A DNA stretch of 36,642 nt, taken from assembly GCA_012838995.1 (NCBI GenBank), contig DUOD01000004.1, positions 1 through 36,642 of the forward strand, in the 5' to 3' direction. The notes under the pieces were generated by a model. It was not told the DNA's origin. It made no database searches and saw only the letters and a program-made list of their open reading frames with translations. The position numbers and the translations under genes are program-made. This document shows, in pieces, positions 25,089 to 32,503 of the stretch (position 1 is its first letter; each line of letters opens with the position of its first letter). This DNA comes from Clostridiales bacterium (GTDB lineage Bacteria; Bacillota; Clostridia; DUOD01).

Positions 25089-25373
25089 TTATTTGCCAAG
25101 CATATCTAAGAGTTCCTTTGCATGTTCTATTCCCTCTTGGCTGATGGAATAATGCATCCATTTGCCTTCCCTGCGCCCGGTAACAATACCCGATTCACAT
25201 AAAATCTTCATATGATGGGATAAGGTGGACTGGCCGATATCCAGTTCCTCCAAAATCATGCAGGCACATTTTTCACCGCCCTGGAGCATATTAAGAATCC
25301 GAAGGCGGTTTTCATCGCAAAGGGCCTTAAACACACTGACATATTCACGATGATTTATTCCCATAGTTGCCAC
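25089..25373 (-). CDS. arsR: ArsR/SmtB-family repressor
   Basis: 94 aa winged-helix protein. C36 and C38 (EKCACMILEEL) sit at the alpha-3 metalloid site of ArsR proteins (ELCVCDL type), and the recognition helix is QSTLSHHMKIL (48-58). GRREGKWMHYSI forms the wing. Binding of As(III)/Sb(III) or a soft metal to the cysteines would release DNA. It lies at the head of the permease operon with GAGGTGG before the ATG, and an operator-like site overlaps its own promoter, indicating autoregulation. Confidence 0.93.
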   Translation of the reverse strand: MATMGINHREYVSVFKALCDENRLRILNMLQGGEKCACMILEELDIGQSTLSHHMKILCESGIVTGRREGKWMHYSISQEGIEHAKELLDMLGK

Positions 25374-25378
25374 CTCAT

Positions 25379-25431
25379 ATCTAAAATCATCGATATATAA
25401 TCATTATATGCAGTGGGGCTAATTTTGTCAA
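25379..25431 (-). promoter_or_regulatory. arsR promoter and operator
   Basis: TTGACA (25426-25431) and TATAAT (25403-25408) with a 17-bp spacer form a near-consensus promoter. The operator-like site 25379-25400 begins three bases past the -10 box and covers the start point, an ideal place for repression. Confidence 0.8.
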
Positions 25432-25453
25432 TAAACATAAATCCTTTGGAATT

Positions 25454-26245
25454 TTATATCGGTATTGATCTGGCTGCTTTGCGGGTGAGTATTACCATAT
25501 AAAAGGAAATTATAAGCAGCGGCAGATGTAAAACACCCATCCACCGCATATCAGTGTTAACAGCAAACCAAGTAATTGCATTTATAATACCAAATAATGT
25601 ACCCACTATTCCTGTAAATTTAATTGTCGCAATGCTTATATATTCACACATCAGTACGGCTACGACGGATATAACCGGTACTATCATGCAAAAAGTAACC
25701 ATTGATTCGTTGACTATCAAGCCTAAAGGTGAAAAATCAGGGTTTATGCCGGCTGCATCGACGGGAAACCAGAAGGCAAGCAATGCCAATGGAATCATCC
25801 AGTACCTGGCCTTATCGATATGCTCTTTAAGCCTGTTTTTCTTTGCACCGATCCCCTGGAATATCCACATACAGGCAACCATAAGCATGAGTACAAAATT
25901 CCCTATCAAAAACACAAAGCCATAGGAATGTGTAAATGCTGCATTCTGGAATACCGCAGTAATTATTAATACAACAGCACAGAAATAATTAAAAATTTTA
26001 CTGAATAGGGTCCTTCGGAAAAAAAGCATGACGGTTATAAAAATAAAGACGATTTTGATCAAACCATAAAAAATGCTATTGGAATAAATCAGTGGATTGC
26101 TGAGAACTTGCTTTACCACATTCATCGACTCTTCCGGTGGTAACTTCATTTCAGAATATGAAGGAATAAAAAATATTATCAGTATAATTAAGAATAAACC
26201 ACCATCTACCGACTGTCTTTTCCATCTTGGCATCAAATAATTCAA
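25454..26245 (-). CDS. Polytopic membrane protein, unknown function
   Basis: 263 aa with about seven to eight membrane helices and few motifs. I do not recognise the family. Its start is unclear: the frame opens with TTG at 26245 without an RBS, whereas a GAGGT RBS serves an ATG at 26259-26261 in another frame (36 codons, ending TGA at 26151), encoding MSINKFELFDAKMEKTVGRW and more. Either this gene uses the inferior TTG (or the ATG four codons later), or a frameshift near 26190 separates it from its true start. It lies just upstream of the arsR promoter but is read as a separate unit. Confidence 0.6.
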   Translation of the reverse strand: MNYLMPRWKRQSVDGGLFLIILIIFFIPSYSEMKLPPEESMNVVKQVLSNPLIYSNSIFYGLIKIVFIFITVMLFFRRTLFSKIFNYFCAVVLIITAVFQNAAFTHSYGFVFLIGNFVLMLMVACMWIFQGIGAKKNRLKEHIDKARYWMIPLALLAFWFPVDAAGINPDFSPLGLIVNESMVTFCMIVPVISVVAVLMCEYISIATIKFTGIVGTLFGIINAITWFAVNTDMRWMGVLHLPLLIISFYMVILTRKAARSIPI

Positions 26246-26380
26246 ACTTGTTAATGCTCATATTTTCTACCTCACAAATTATTTTTTTATCCGAATACAT
26301 TGCAGCCAGATTTTATTCCCATTGTCCCCGCTATTTCTTTATTGCGCATTTTCCATTTTATGTAAATATATGCTAGATTT

Positions 26381-26416
26381 TGATGCTGAAAATAGCATCA
26401 GCTGTTAGTCAACAGC
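26381..26416. repeat. Two adjacent small hairpins
   Basis: TGATGCT (26381-26387) pairs with AGCATCA (26394-26400), and GCTGTT (26401-26406) with AACAGC (26411-26416). They follow a decayed reading frame on the minus strand and could end its transcript. Confidence 0.4.
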
Positions 26417-26424
26417 CAATATTT

Positions 26425-26550
26425 TCACAAACCCTTTGTCGCCACCGGACGCTTTGAAAGTCTAACAAGAAATACCGATATGTAAGATAAAAAATAGATT
26501 ACTGCAAAAAATATACCCAAAAATTAATCTCTTTTGTGCCATATATCCAT
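26425..26550 (-). pseudogene. Remnant or very small membrane protein
   Basis: From ATG at 26548-26550 the frame reads MDIWHKRD, then TAA at 26524, then continues open as FLGIFFAVIYFLSYISVFL and VRLSKRPVATKGL to TGA at 26425. The hydrophobic stretch is a good membrane helix with a basic end. It could be the last helix of a membrane protein interrupted by a stop, or a 31-residue peptide starting at TTG 26518-26520. The remainder of the 26246-26596 gap shows no gene. Confidence 0.3.
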
Positions 26551-26596
26551 ACCGCTTTGAGCTAGGTATAATACTGATGACGGGATAATAATTATT

Positions 26597-27124
26597 TCAC
26601 ACTTTCGACTTTTTCTTTTTATAAATATAACCTAAAATTGAGGCTATTGCTAAGGCTATTATAACCGGTATGAAAATTGCAACCATTATATATTGTCGAA
26701 ATATTGCATTAACAAGAAATACCGTTAATCCACAGACAACTATTAATGTACTGACAAAACCGACAATTCGGCCCATTTTTTCTAAAAATAATCCTAGTAT
26801 CACCGACAGTATAAATACACATCCCCATATTATCCAGGCATTATTGGTTGTCCCCCCGCCCGGATGGGGGACGGCGGTGTTAAATATCATGGCAAGGACA
26901 AACCCGCCCATGTAGCCTGCAATGGTTGCTACCGAAAGTTTTGGTTTTCCGGCGATGGATGCGACAACCGTTATAATCAGGCCGACCAAGGCCAATACAT
27001 TGGGCCACTGTTTCATGCCATGGAGCCCAAAAAATGCGAATCTGCATATCCAATAGCAAATACCAAGACAACCAATCGAACAAATTCCCCATAGGATTTT
27101 ATGTTTTTTATCCCTTGTTTTCAA
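26597..27124 (-). CDS. Small polytopic membrane protein, unknown function
   Basis: 175 aa with five probable membrane helices (about residues 10-30, 40-58, 65-83, 95-112 and 118-165 as two), a PHPGGGTTNN loop in the middle and a very basic tail (YIYKKKKSKV). Start is TTG at 27122-27124 with GAGGGTGA five bases upstream. No recognised family. It is separated from herA by 138 bp. Confidence 0.65.
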   Translation of the reverse strand: MKTRDKKHKILWGICSIGCLGICYWICRFAFFGLHGMKQWPNVLALVGLIITVVASIAGKPKLSVATIAGYMGGFVLAMIFNTAVPHPGGGTTNNAWIIWGCVFILSVILGLFLEKMGRIVGFVSTLIVVCGLTVFLVNAIFRQYIMVAIFIPVIIALAIASILGYIYKKKKSKV

Positions 27125-27262
27125 GAATTCACCCTCTATATATAAAAATATGTTGTGTAACCTCCAAATAAAACGGTGCGCAATATTAAAATAATGTATT
27201 ATACCATATAATAGGTATACAACGCTTTCTTGCTACACATCCTAATTCCCGGTCCGTCCTCT

Positions 27263-29110
27263 TCAAGCTTCTTTATATATATTGCCAAAGGGCGACTGTT
27301 CCACCTTCAACTTGCCCTGGTCGCACAGCCTGTCCAAAAGTTCCTTGAGCTTTCTCACATCGATGACCGTCTTACCGCCGCTGTTTTTCTCTATATTCAA
27401 TGCCAGAGCGGTGAGTTTATGTTCAAAAACGGGCAGTTCTTCCTTTATATAGCACAGCAGCTGACTTTGATCTTTATCCCGACGTTCCTTTAGCTCGTCA
27501 AAGGGGTTAACGGTGTGAGGACTGGCGGTCTTGGCCAGTCTTATCCTGATGGCCATGGTCCTGCCCATTATGGCCGAAGATATAAAGGCATCACCGGACC
27601 TTAGGTAAGGCAGGCGACGGGCCTCCTCGGGCGCCAGGTCGGTTTCTTCCTTAATGGTAGCAATATCCGAACTCCTGACCGTCCTGAATACCAATTTAGT
27701 ATTAAGCTGGGCGGTAATTGTCTCATCCAAAAGGGTGGGTCTTTGGGTAGCGAGTATGAGAAAGACACCATACTTTCTGCCCTCCTGGGATATCTCCTGT
27801 AGTATACTTTTGGAAGGTTTGTCCCAGCCCTTGGGGGCAAAGGTATGGGCCTCATCGGCAGCCACCACAAAGGGTGGGAAAAATTCACAGGGGATATTTT
27901 TATACAGCGCATCCCTGTAATCCCTTCTCCTACGGTACAGATTATTGAGAATATATGTGGCAAATACGTTGAGCAGCCTGCTGGGCCCCTGAATAACGGT
28001 GAGCTTGCCCAGCCTTATGTTATCCACCAAGGGCTGTATATTGTGGTTAAACAACCCATCGCTGTGCAGCCGTCTCAGACGCCATATCAAACCCTTAACC
28101 GAGGGCAGGGGTACCGAGTTGCGGTGTTCGGCCAAAATGTCCAGGCACTTTTTATACATTTCCCGATCGTACTGCTGCTGTGCCTCATTAAGCTTGGCCC
28201 TGATGGCGTTTTCGCCTTCCTCCAAACCTTGGGCCAAAAGGTCCAGCCGCTGGGAAAAGCTGTGGTATGTATCGTTCCTTTTATGGAGTACTTCTATCCC
28301 GTTTTCCATGGCCTCCGTCAATTGACCGGAGGCCGACAGTAGATTCTTAAGGTCATTGGTGGAAAGATCGGAAAAATTTACGCCAATACCCTCCCCTATC
28401 TGCATACACTCAAAGCGGTCGCTAAAGTCCGCCCCGTAGGATGGGTCTATGTTAGCAGCACGGGTGGAAAAGTCCATTTCATAATGGGGATCCAGCACCA
28501 CCGCAGGTATATTAAGTTTCATAATCTCTTCCAACAACACCCTCATACCAAAGGACTTACCGGAACCCGAACCGCCGAATATGCCTATATGGGGATATTG
28601 CTGCATTGCCTTTATGTCGAATATAAAGGGCACACCGCCGTTCTTCTTTACCTCCCCGTCTTCATATATATGGGCAATGCCCTTTAAATCATCGTCCATA
28701 CCCTGGCACATGGTCTCGGTACTCTTTATTATGCCCATAACCAGCCCCTCCCCGGGCCGTGCATGGATCATCAAATCCTTTACTTCATCAAAGAAAGGCA
28801 CCCTCACCCGGGCACCTGTCTGGACCGGGTATTGGGCTTCCACCAGCAGCCGTATCTTGGCAAGGTGTATGGTGTCCTCGCCTATGTCATATCCCAAACG
28901 CTCCAAAGAAGTCAGTACATCCTTATCCACCATGGCGCTGCCGGTCATATCAAGGGGTATGAACCTATTAAAGGAATTGGTCTCCACCACCTCTCCCCGC
29001 AGAGCCCCTTGGTATTCATCTTCTATTATCAGCATCTGGTTTATCCTGAACCTGAAATCCCGGGATGCTGCCCATACTTCCTGTTGTGTGGTAATACCTA
29101 CTATATTCAT
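27263..29110 (-). CDS. herA: HerA-type hexameric DNA translocase
   Basis: 615 aa. An N-terminal HAS-barrel-like region (about residues 1-110) precedes the RecA-like ATPase. Walker A is GGSGSGKS (179-186), Walker B ends at D419-E420 (VVAADEAHTF), and the sensor region is ATQRPTLLDE (about 454-463). An inserted helical segment (about 270-335) and a C-terminal helical part follow the family plan. HerA forms a hexamer that drives DNA through the NurA nuclease in end resection; bacterial pairs are also seen in phage defence. nurA lies 91 bp upstream on the same strand. Confidence 0.92.
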   Translation of the reverse strand: MNIVGITTQQEVWAASRDFRFRINQMLIIEDEYQGALRGEVVETNSFNRFIPLDMTGSAMVDKDVLTSLERLGYDIGEDTIHLAKIRLLVEAQYPVQTGARVRVPFFDEVKDLMIHARPGEGLVMGIIKSTETMCQGMDDDLKGIAHIYEDGEVKKNGGVPFIFDIKAMQQYPHIGIFGGSGSGKSFGMRVLLEEIMKLNIPAVVLDPHYEMDFSTRAANIDPSYGADFSDRFECMQIGEGIGVNFSDLSTNDLKNLLSASGQLTEAMENGIEVLHKRNDTYHSFSQRLDLLAQGLEEGENAIRAKLNEAQQQYDREMYKKCLDILAEHRNSVPLPSVKGLIWRLRRLHSDGLFNHNIQPLVDNIRLGKLTVIQGPSRLLNVFATYILNNLYRRRRDYRDALYKNIPCEFFPPFVVAADEAHTFAPKGWDKPSKSILQEISQEGRKYGVFLILATQRPTLLDETITAQLNTKLVFRTVRSSDIATIKEETDLAPEEARRLPYLRSGDAFISSAIMGRTMAIRIRLAKTASPHTVNPFDELKERRDKDQSQLLCYIKEELPVFEHKLTALALNIEKNSGGKTVIDVRKLKELLDRLCDQGKLKVEQSPFGNIYKEA

Positions 29111-29201
29111 CTGCCCTTCACCTTCCTAAAGATGACATTTTATATATTATATATCAATTGTTGTATGCCCATCCACCGCTAATATCGTCGGACCGGAAAA
29201 G

Positions 29202-30572
29202 CTAATACCCCCTATTTTCCCTCTTAGCCCTCAGCAACCTGTACCTTAGATCTTCATCAATATAGCAATCCACCAGGGATTCCATCATTCTGTCGGTAAT
29301 CCTTACCTCCCGGTCAACAATGTCCAGCCACAAGGGAATGCCCCGTCCGTCCTTGGACGTCAGGCTGTAGAGCAGGCAGGCGGTGTCGTAAAGATGCTCC
29401 TGCTGCTCCTTAAGCATGTCCAAGGCTATGGGATGTGGATCCCTGGATAAACGCACAAAACAGGTGACCAGTCCTTCCTTGGAAGGCTGTACAACCCTCT
29501 CGTCCACCACCAGCATTTCCCCCACATCCAACAAACCAAAGAGCAGTTCCCGGTCGTACAGACCGTCGGCATCCCATTCCACATCCTCCCTTATAACCGG
29601 GTACAGAAAATCCGTCTTTATCTCTTCGATTACTCCTACCACCAGCACGCCCTTTTTCAGCACCAGATCATAAAACTCCTCCCAGGCCTGCTTGCATTTT
29701 ATCCTGTACTGTACCAGGGAACCGTCCAGCATTATTAAAAAAGGATCCATGGCCTCAAGGCTTTGGATAGCGGTCTCGATCTCCAGCTGGGCCATCTTGG
29801 CCGAACGGCGGTTTTCATCGGCAGCCGCTCCGGATATGCCCCTACCCTCCCATATACCGTGGGTACCGGTAAAAGATCCGTCCTCCGGCACCGTCCCGGG
29901 GGGAACCGCCGGAAAGACCGTTGAAGGAGAATTAGACGAAGACCGGGGAGAAGGCTGGGAAAGGTCCTCCAAGGAAGCTGTGGACTCGTCCCTCGGAGAC
30001 GACTCAGCTTCCGAGAAATCTGTGGACCCAGCTTTCGGAGATGACCCAGCCTCCGGGAAAGATCCAGGCTCCAGGGAAGACCCAGTCTCCGAAAAAACCG
30101 TGGATCCGGTCTTGGGAAAAGTCCCAGTCTCCGAGGAAGCTGCGTCCCTAGCTTCCGGGAAAGGCCCAGCCTCCGGGGAAGATTGTGAAGAAATTTCCCC
30201 TGCCGCCTTGGGATAAATTCTTGAAGGAGCCGCGGCAAAACCCGGATAGTGAACATCTACCAGCACAATATCCTCATGATCCCTACGGGTACTCTTGGCC
30301 ATTGCCCTTATCAGGGCCAGGTAATGGGGATAGGACGATCCCACCATGTTGATGGAACCGTCCACCCCCACCAACGGCCTATCCCCGGCCAGCCTCTTTA
30401 TAGCATCCGGCATACTTCGAGACAGCTTCATAGACCTAACAGCCCTTCTTAGAAGTATATCTTTCAGTTTTTTATCCCTGTCACGACTGAGACCATAGTA
30501 CCTTTTTTTTAATTGCCGATTGACATAGTCCATTTTCTCGGATATAATCCTGTCTATATTGAAAACTCCCAT
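29202..30572 (-). CDS. nurA: NurA-domain nuclease with a large repetitive insert
   Basis: 456 aa, longer than usual for NurA. The nuclease core is split: the first part has VGVDGSINMVGSSYP with the metal-binding D71; the second part resumes with AKMAQLEIETAIQSLEA and MLDGSLVQYR (D283), then LVVGVIEE, LLFGLLDVGEML and VTCFVRLSRDPHPIALDM. Between them (about residues 123-255, positions 29808-30206) lies a Ser/Pro/Glu/Gly-rich linker made of short repeats. NurA degrades DNA ends as a dimer docked on HerA. An AGGAGG lies 13 bases before the ATG. Confidence 0.88.
   Translation of the reverse strand: MGVFNIDRIISEKMDYVNRQLKKRYYGLSRDRDKKLKDILLRRAVRSMKLSRSMPDAIKRLAGDRPLVGVDGSINMVGSSYPHYLALIRAMAKSTRRDHEDIVLVDVHYPGFAAAPSRIYPKAAGEISSQSSPEAGPFPEARDAASSETGTFPKTGSTVFSETGSSLEPGSFPEAGSSPKAGSTDFSEAESSPRDESTASLEDLSQPSPRSSSNSPSTVFPAVPPGTVPEDGSFTGTHGIWEGRGISGAAADENRRSAKMAQLEIETAIQSLEAMDPFLIMLDGSLVQYRIKCKQAWEEFYDLVLKKGVLVVGVIEEIKTDFLYPVIREDVEWDADGLYDRELLFGLLDVGEMLVVDERVVQPSKEGLVTCFVRLSRDPHPIALDMLKEQQEHLYDTACLLYSLTSKDGRGIPLWLDIVDREVRITDRMMESLVDCYIDEDLRYRLLRAKRENRGY
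29965..30190 (-). repeat. Minisatellite of 18- and 24-bp units inside nurA
   Basis: Reading the plus strand, blocks of 18 bp (like TCCGGGAAAGGCCCAGCC) and 24 bp (starting TCCGAGGAAGCTG or TCCGAGAAATCTG) alternate across about 225 bp, giving at least ten related units. All unit lengths are multiples of three, so the NurA frame is kept. They encode runs such as SSETGTFPKTG and SFPEAGSSPKAG. Confidence 0.75.
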
Positions 30573-30601
30573 CTTATGGTTTAATCCTCCTTATAAGAAC
30601 A

Positions 30602-30676
30602 ATTATACAATAAATTAACAAAATAAAAAATTTTTCCAAAATTTTTGTTGACTTTAATTAACATTACTGTTAATAT
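30602..30676. promoter_or_regulatory. Divergent promoters of nurA-herA and abrB
   Basis: Plus strand: TTGACT (30648-30653), 17-bp spacer, TAATAT (30671-30676) for abrB. A dyad TTAAC (30658-30662) / GTTAA (30669-30673) lies in the spacer and could be an autoregulatory site. Minus strand: TATAAT (30602-30607) for nurA, with a weak T-rich -35. Confidence 0.6.
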
Positions 30677-30723
30677 ATATTGTAATGTATTTTGTCGATT
30701 TTTGTAAAGCTAGGAGGAAAGTT

Positions 30724-30969
30724 ATGAAGTCAACAGGGATTGTCAGAAAAGTGGATGAATTAGGCAGAGTAGTTATTCCCATCGAGCTAAGACGTACATT
30801 AAACATTGCAGAAAAAGACGCACTGGAAATCTACGTTGACGGCGAACATATCATACTCAAGAAATACGAACCGGCCTGCATTTTCTGCGGCAACGCCAAA
30901 GACGTAGAAAACTACATGGGAAAGAACATCTGCCGAGACTGTCTTGCAGAAGTAACAAAAAAGTTTTAA
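30724..30969 (+). CDS. abrB: AbrB/SpoVT-family transition-state regulator
   Basis: 81 aa. The swapped-hairpin DNA-binding domain is KSTGIVRKVDELGRVVIPIE and LRRTLNIAEKDALEIYVDGE (residues 2-41), nearly canonical for AbrB. The C-terminal half has four cysteines (CIFCG near 53-57 and CRDC near 70-73) that may bind zinc, as in many Clostridia AbrB proteins. ATG follows AGGAGG. In Bacillus abrB lies next to yabC (rsmI) and metS; here it points the opposite way from both. Confidence 0.95.
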   Translation: MKSTGIVRKVDELGRVVIPIELRRTLNIAEKDALEIYVDGEHIILKKYEPACIFCGNAKDVENYMGKNICRDCLAEVTKKF

Positions 30970-30981
30970 CCGTTGATCCAC

Positions 30982-31065
30982 CGGTCCAAGGTACAGTGCC
31001 TAAACATGATTTGTCGCGGGCACATACCTGAGTCTATGGCTTCCATACCAATGGAAGCAAGACCG
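30982..31065 (+). ncRNA. Candidate structured RNA, three-way junction
   Basis: Thirteen bases after abrB the sequence can fold into a closed three-way junction. P1: CGGTC (30982-30986) with GACCG (31061-31065). P2: AGGTA-CA-GTGCC (30989-31000) with GGCAC-A-TACCT (31019-31029). P3: GCTTCCAT (31039-31046) with ATGGAAGC (31051-31058), a four-base loop. There is no ORF, and a strong terminator follows at 31171. I do not recognise a known class. Confidence 0.45.
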
Positions 31066-31170
31066 ACTAAAGATCAAAAGGGTTAAGGGAAAAAACTAAT
31101 TAGCCAAAGGGATTAATAACCCAAATGCAAAAATGAAAAGGCTAAAAAATAGTTAAAGGGTTACAAGGAT

Positions 31171-31209
31171 AATAGGGTATTGCTTTTTAGCAATACCCTA
31201 TTAATTTTT
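31171..31209 (+). terminator. Terminator of the abrB transcript
   Basis: A perfect 14-bp stem (31171-31184 with 31189-31202), a four-T loop, then AATTTTT. It leaves a 200-nt untranslated 3' region after abrB. The stretch 31066-31170 has no gene. Confidence 0.9.
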
Positions 31210-31291
31210 CACTAATATGTTTATATTGTAGCGTTTTACTTATACAGCACTCTTATATTATACTTGCCAATTAAGCATTAATATACCTCGC

Positions 31292-32503
31292 TTAGATATC
31301 GTCCAGTATGTGATTGAAAACATAGTCAAGACCCAGGGCAAAACCGCCGTAGACAACCGCCTTACTGCCCAGGGAAGCATACACCACCGAAATGCTCAGG
31401 GGACTTAAACGGTCAATGGTTTGCCGCAAGGGCCTAATGAAATGCTGTCCCAGTTCTATTACCCTTCCCCCTATGATAACCAGGTCTACATCCAGTACCA
31501 CATTGATGTTGGCGATAACCCATCCCAGCATCCTTGCGCTGTCGTGGATTATGTTTAAAACGTATCCATCCCCCATCATGGCGGCCTTCCTAACGATGCC
31601 CAGGTTAATGCCCTGTATATTTCCCCCCGCCAGCTCCAAAGCCTTGCTCCGGCAGCCCTTTGCTATACCGTCCTTTATCCGCTTGATGATGGCGGGCACC
31701 GCCAGCCTGGATTCCAGCGGCCCGAACTGATCGACCCTGCAGCCCCCTTCATCATAGGAAGAAATAAAATGGCCGATCTCCCCGGCAGCATTCCTACTGC
31801 CTTCATACAACTTTCCGTCGATTATTATACCGGCGCCTATGCCCGTTTCCACACCTACATAAACCATATTATTATACCGCTTCCCGGCACCGTACCTGCA
31901 CTCGCCAAGGGCGGCCATGTTAACATCATTTTTAACAATGACCCTGGCATTAAAGTTCTTTTCCAGCTTATCTTTTATGTTGATTCCGTCCCAGCCCTGG
32001 AACTGGGGCGCTAGCAGCAACCGGCCGGTTTCGTCATTGATAACGGCCGGAAGGCCCACCACTATGGCCTTTAGCTTATCGGGATGTACGTTGTTATCCT
32101 TTAAAAGAACATGGAGGGACCGGATTATATCCTCCAGAATAGGCCCGCCTATCTTAAGCTCCGGCAGCACAATCTCCCTAAATGCCACTATATTACCCTG
32201 AAGATCGCCCAATACCACCCTTACCACATCGCTGCTCAGATCAACAACACCGATGAACCTGTATCGGTAATTAAACTTCAGCAGTATGGGCCGCCTACCG
32301 CCGATGGAATCGCCCTCCCCCACTTCCCTTAGCATACCGGCCCTTAGCAGCTGATCTATGTTACTCGACACACTGGGCGCACTGAGGTTAAGGAGCTTTG
32401 CCAGCTCGGCCCTGGATATCATGCCCCTTTGCCTAAAGGCGTCTATAATCAATTTTTGATTGGTTTCCCGTACCAGTCTTTGGTTCCCTGCCACCCTTTT
32501 CAC
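31292..32503 (-). CDS. ROK-family transcriptional regulator
   Basis: 403 aa. An N-terminal helix-turn-helix (about residues 15-75; RGMISRAELAKLLNLSAPSV) is joined to a ROK sugar-kinase-like domain. ATP/sugar motifs: VGVETGIGAGIIIDGKLYEG (about 216-235) and AAGEIGHF, with the conserved zinc-type loop reduced to DEGGCRVDQFG, so the usual CxCGxxGC motif is incomplete. It probably represses sugar genes and responds to a sugar or sugar phosphate. Its GTG start overlaps the stop of the PIG-L gene by four bases, so translation is coupled. Confidence 0.92.
   Translation of the reverse strand: MKRVAGNQRLVRETNQKLIIDAFRQRGMISRAELAKLLNLSAPSVSSNIDQLLRAGMLREVGEGDSIGGRRPILLKFNYRYRFIGVVDLSSDVVRVVLGDLQGNIVAFREIVLPELKIGGPILEDIIRSLHVLLKDNNVHPDKLKAIVVGLPAVINDETGRLLLAPQFQGWDGINIKDKLEKNFNARVIVKNDVNMAALGECRYGAGKRYNNMVYVGVETGIGAGIIIDGKLYEGSRNAAGEIGHFISSYDEGGCRVDQFGPLESRLAVPAIIKRIKDGIAKGCRSKALELAGGNIQGINLGIVRKAAMMGDGYVLNIIHDSARMLGWVIANINVVLDVDLVIIGGRVIELGQHFIRPLRQTIDRLSPLSISVVYASLGSKAVVYGGFALGLDYVFNHILDDI

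Noticed and set aside
27845-28342. 165-codon plus-strand frame
   Set aside because: It is antisense to herA; the minus frame has complete ATPase motifs.
29692-30216. 174-codon plus-strand frame rich in Ser/Gly/Asp
   Set aside because: It is the opposite strand of the repetitive NurA linker; the repeat keeps several frames open.
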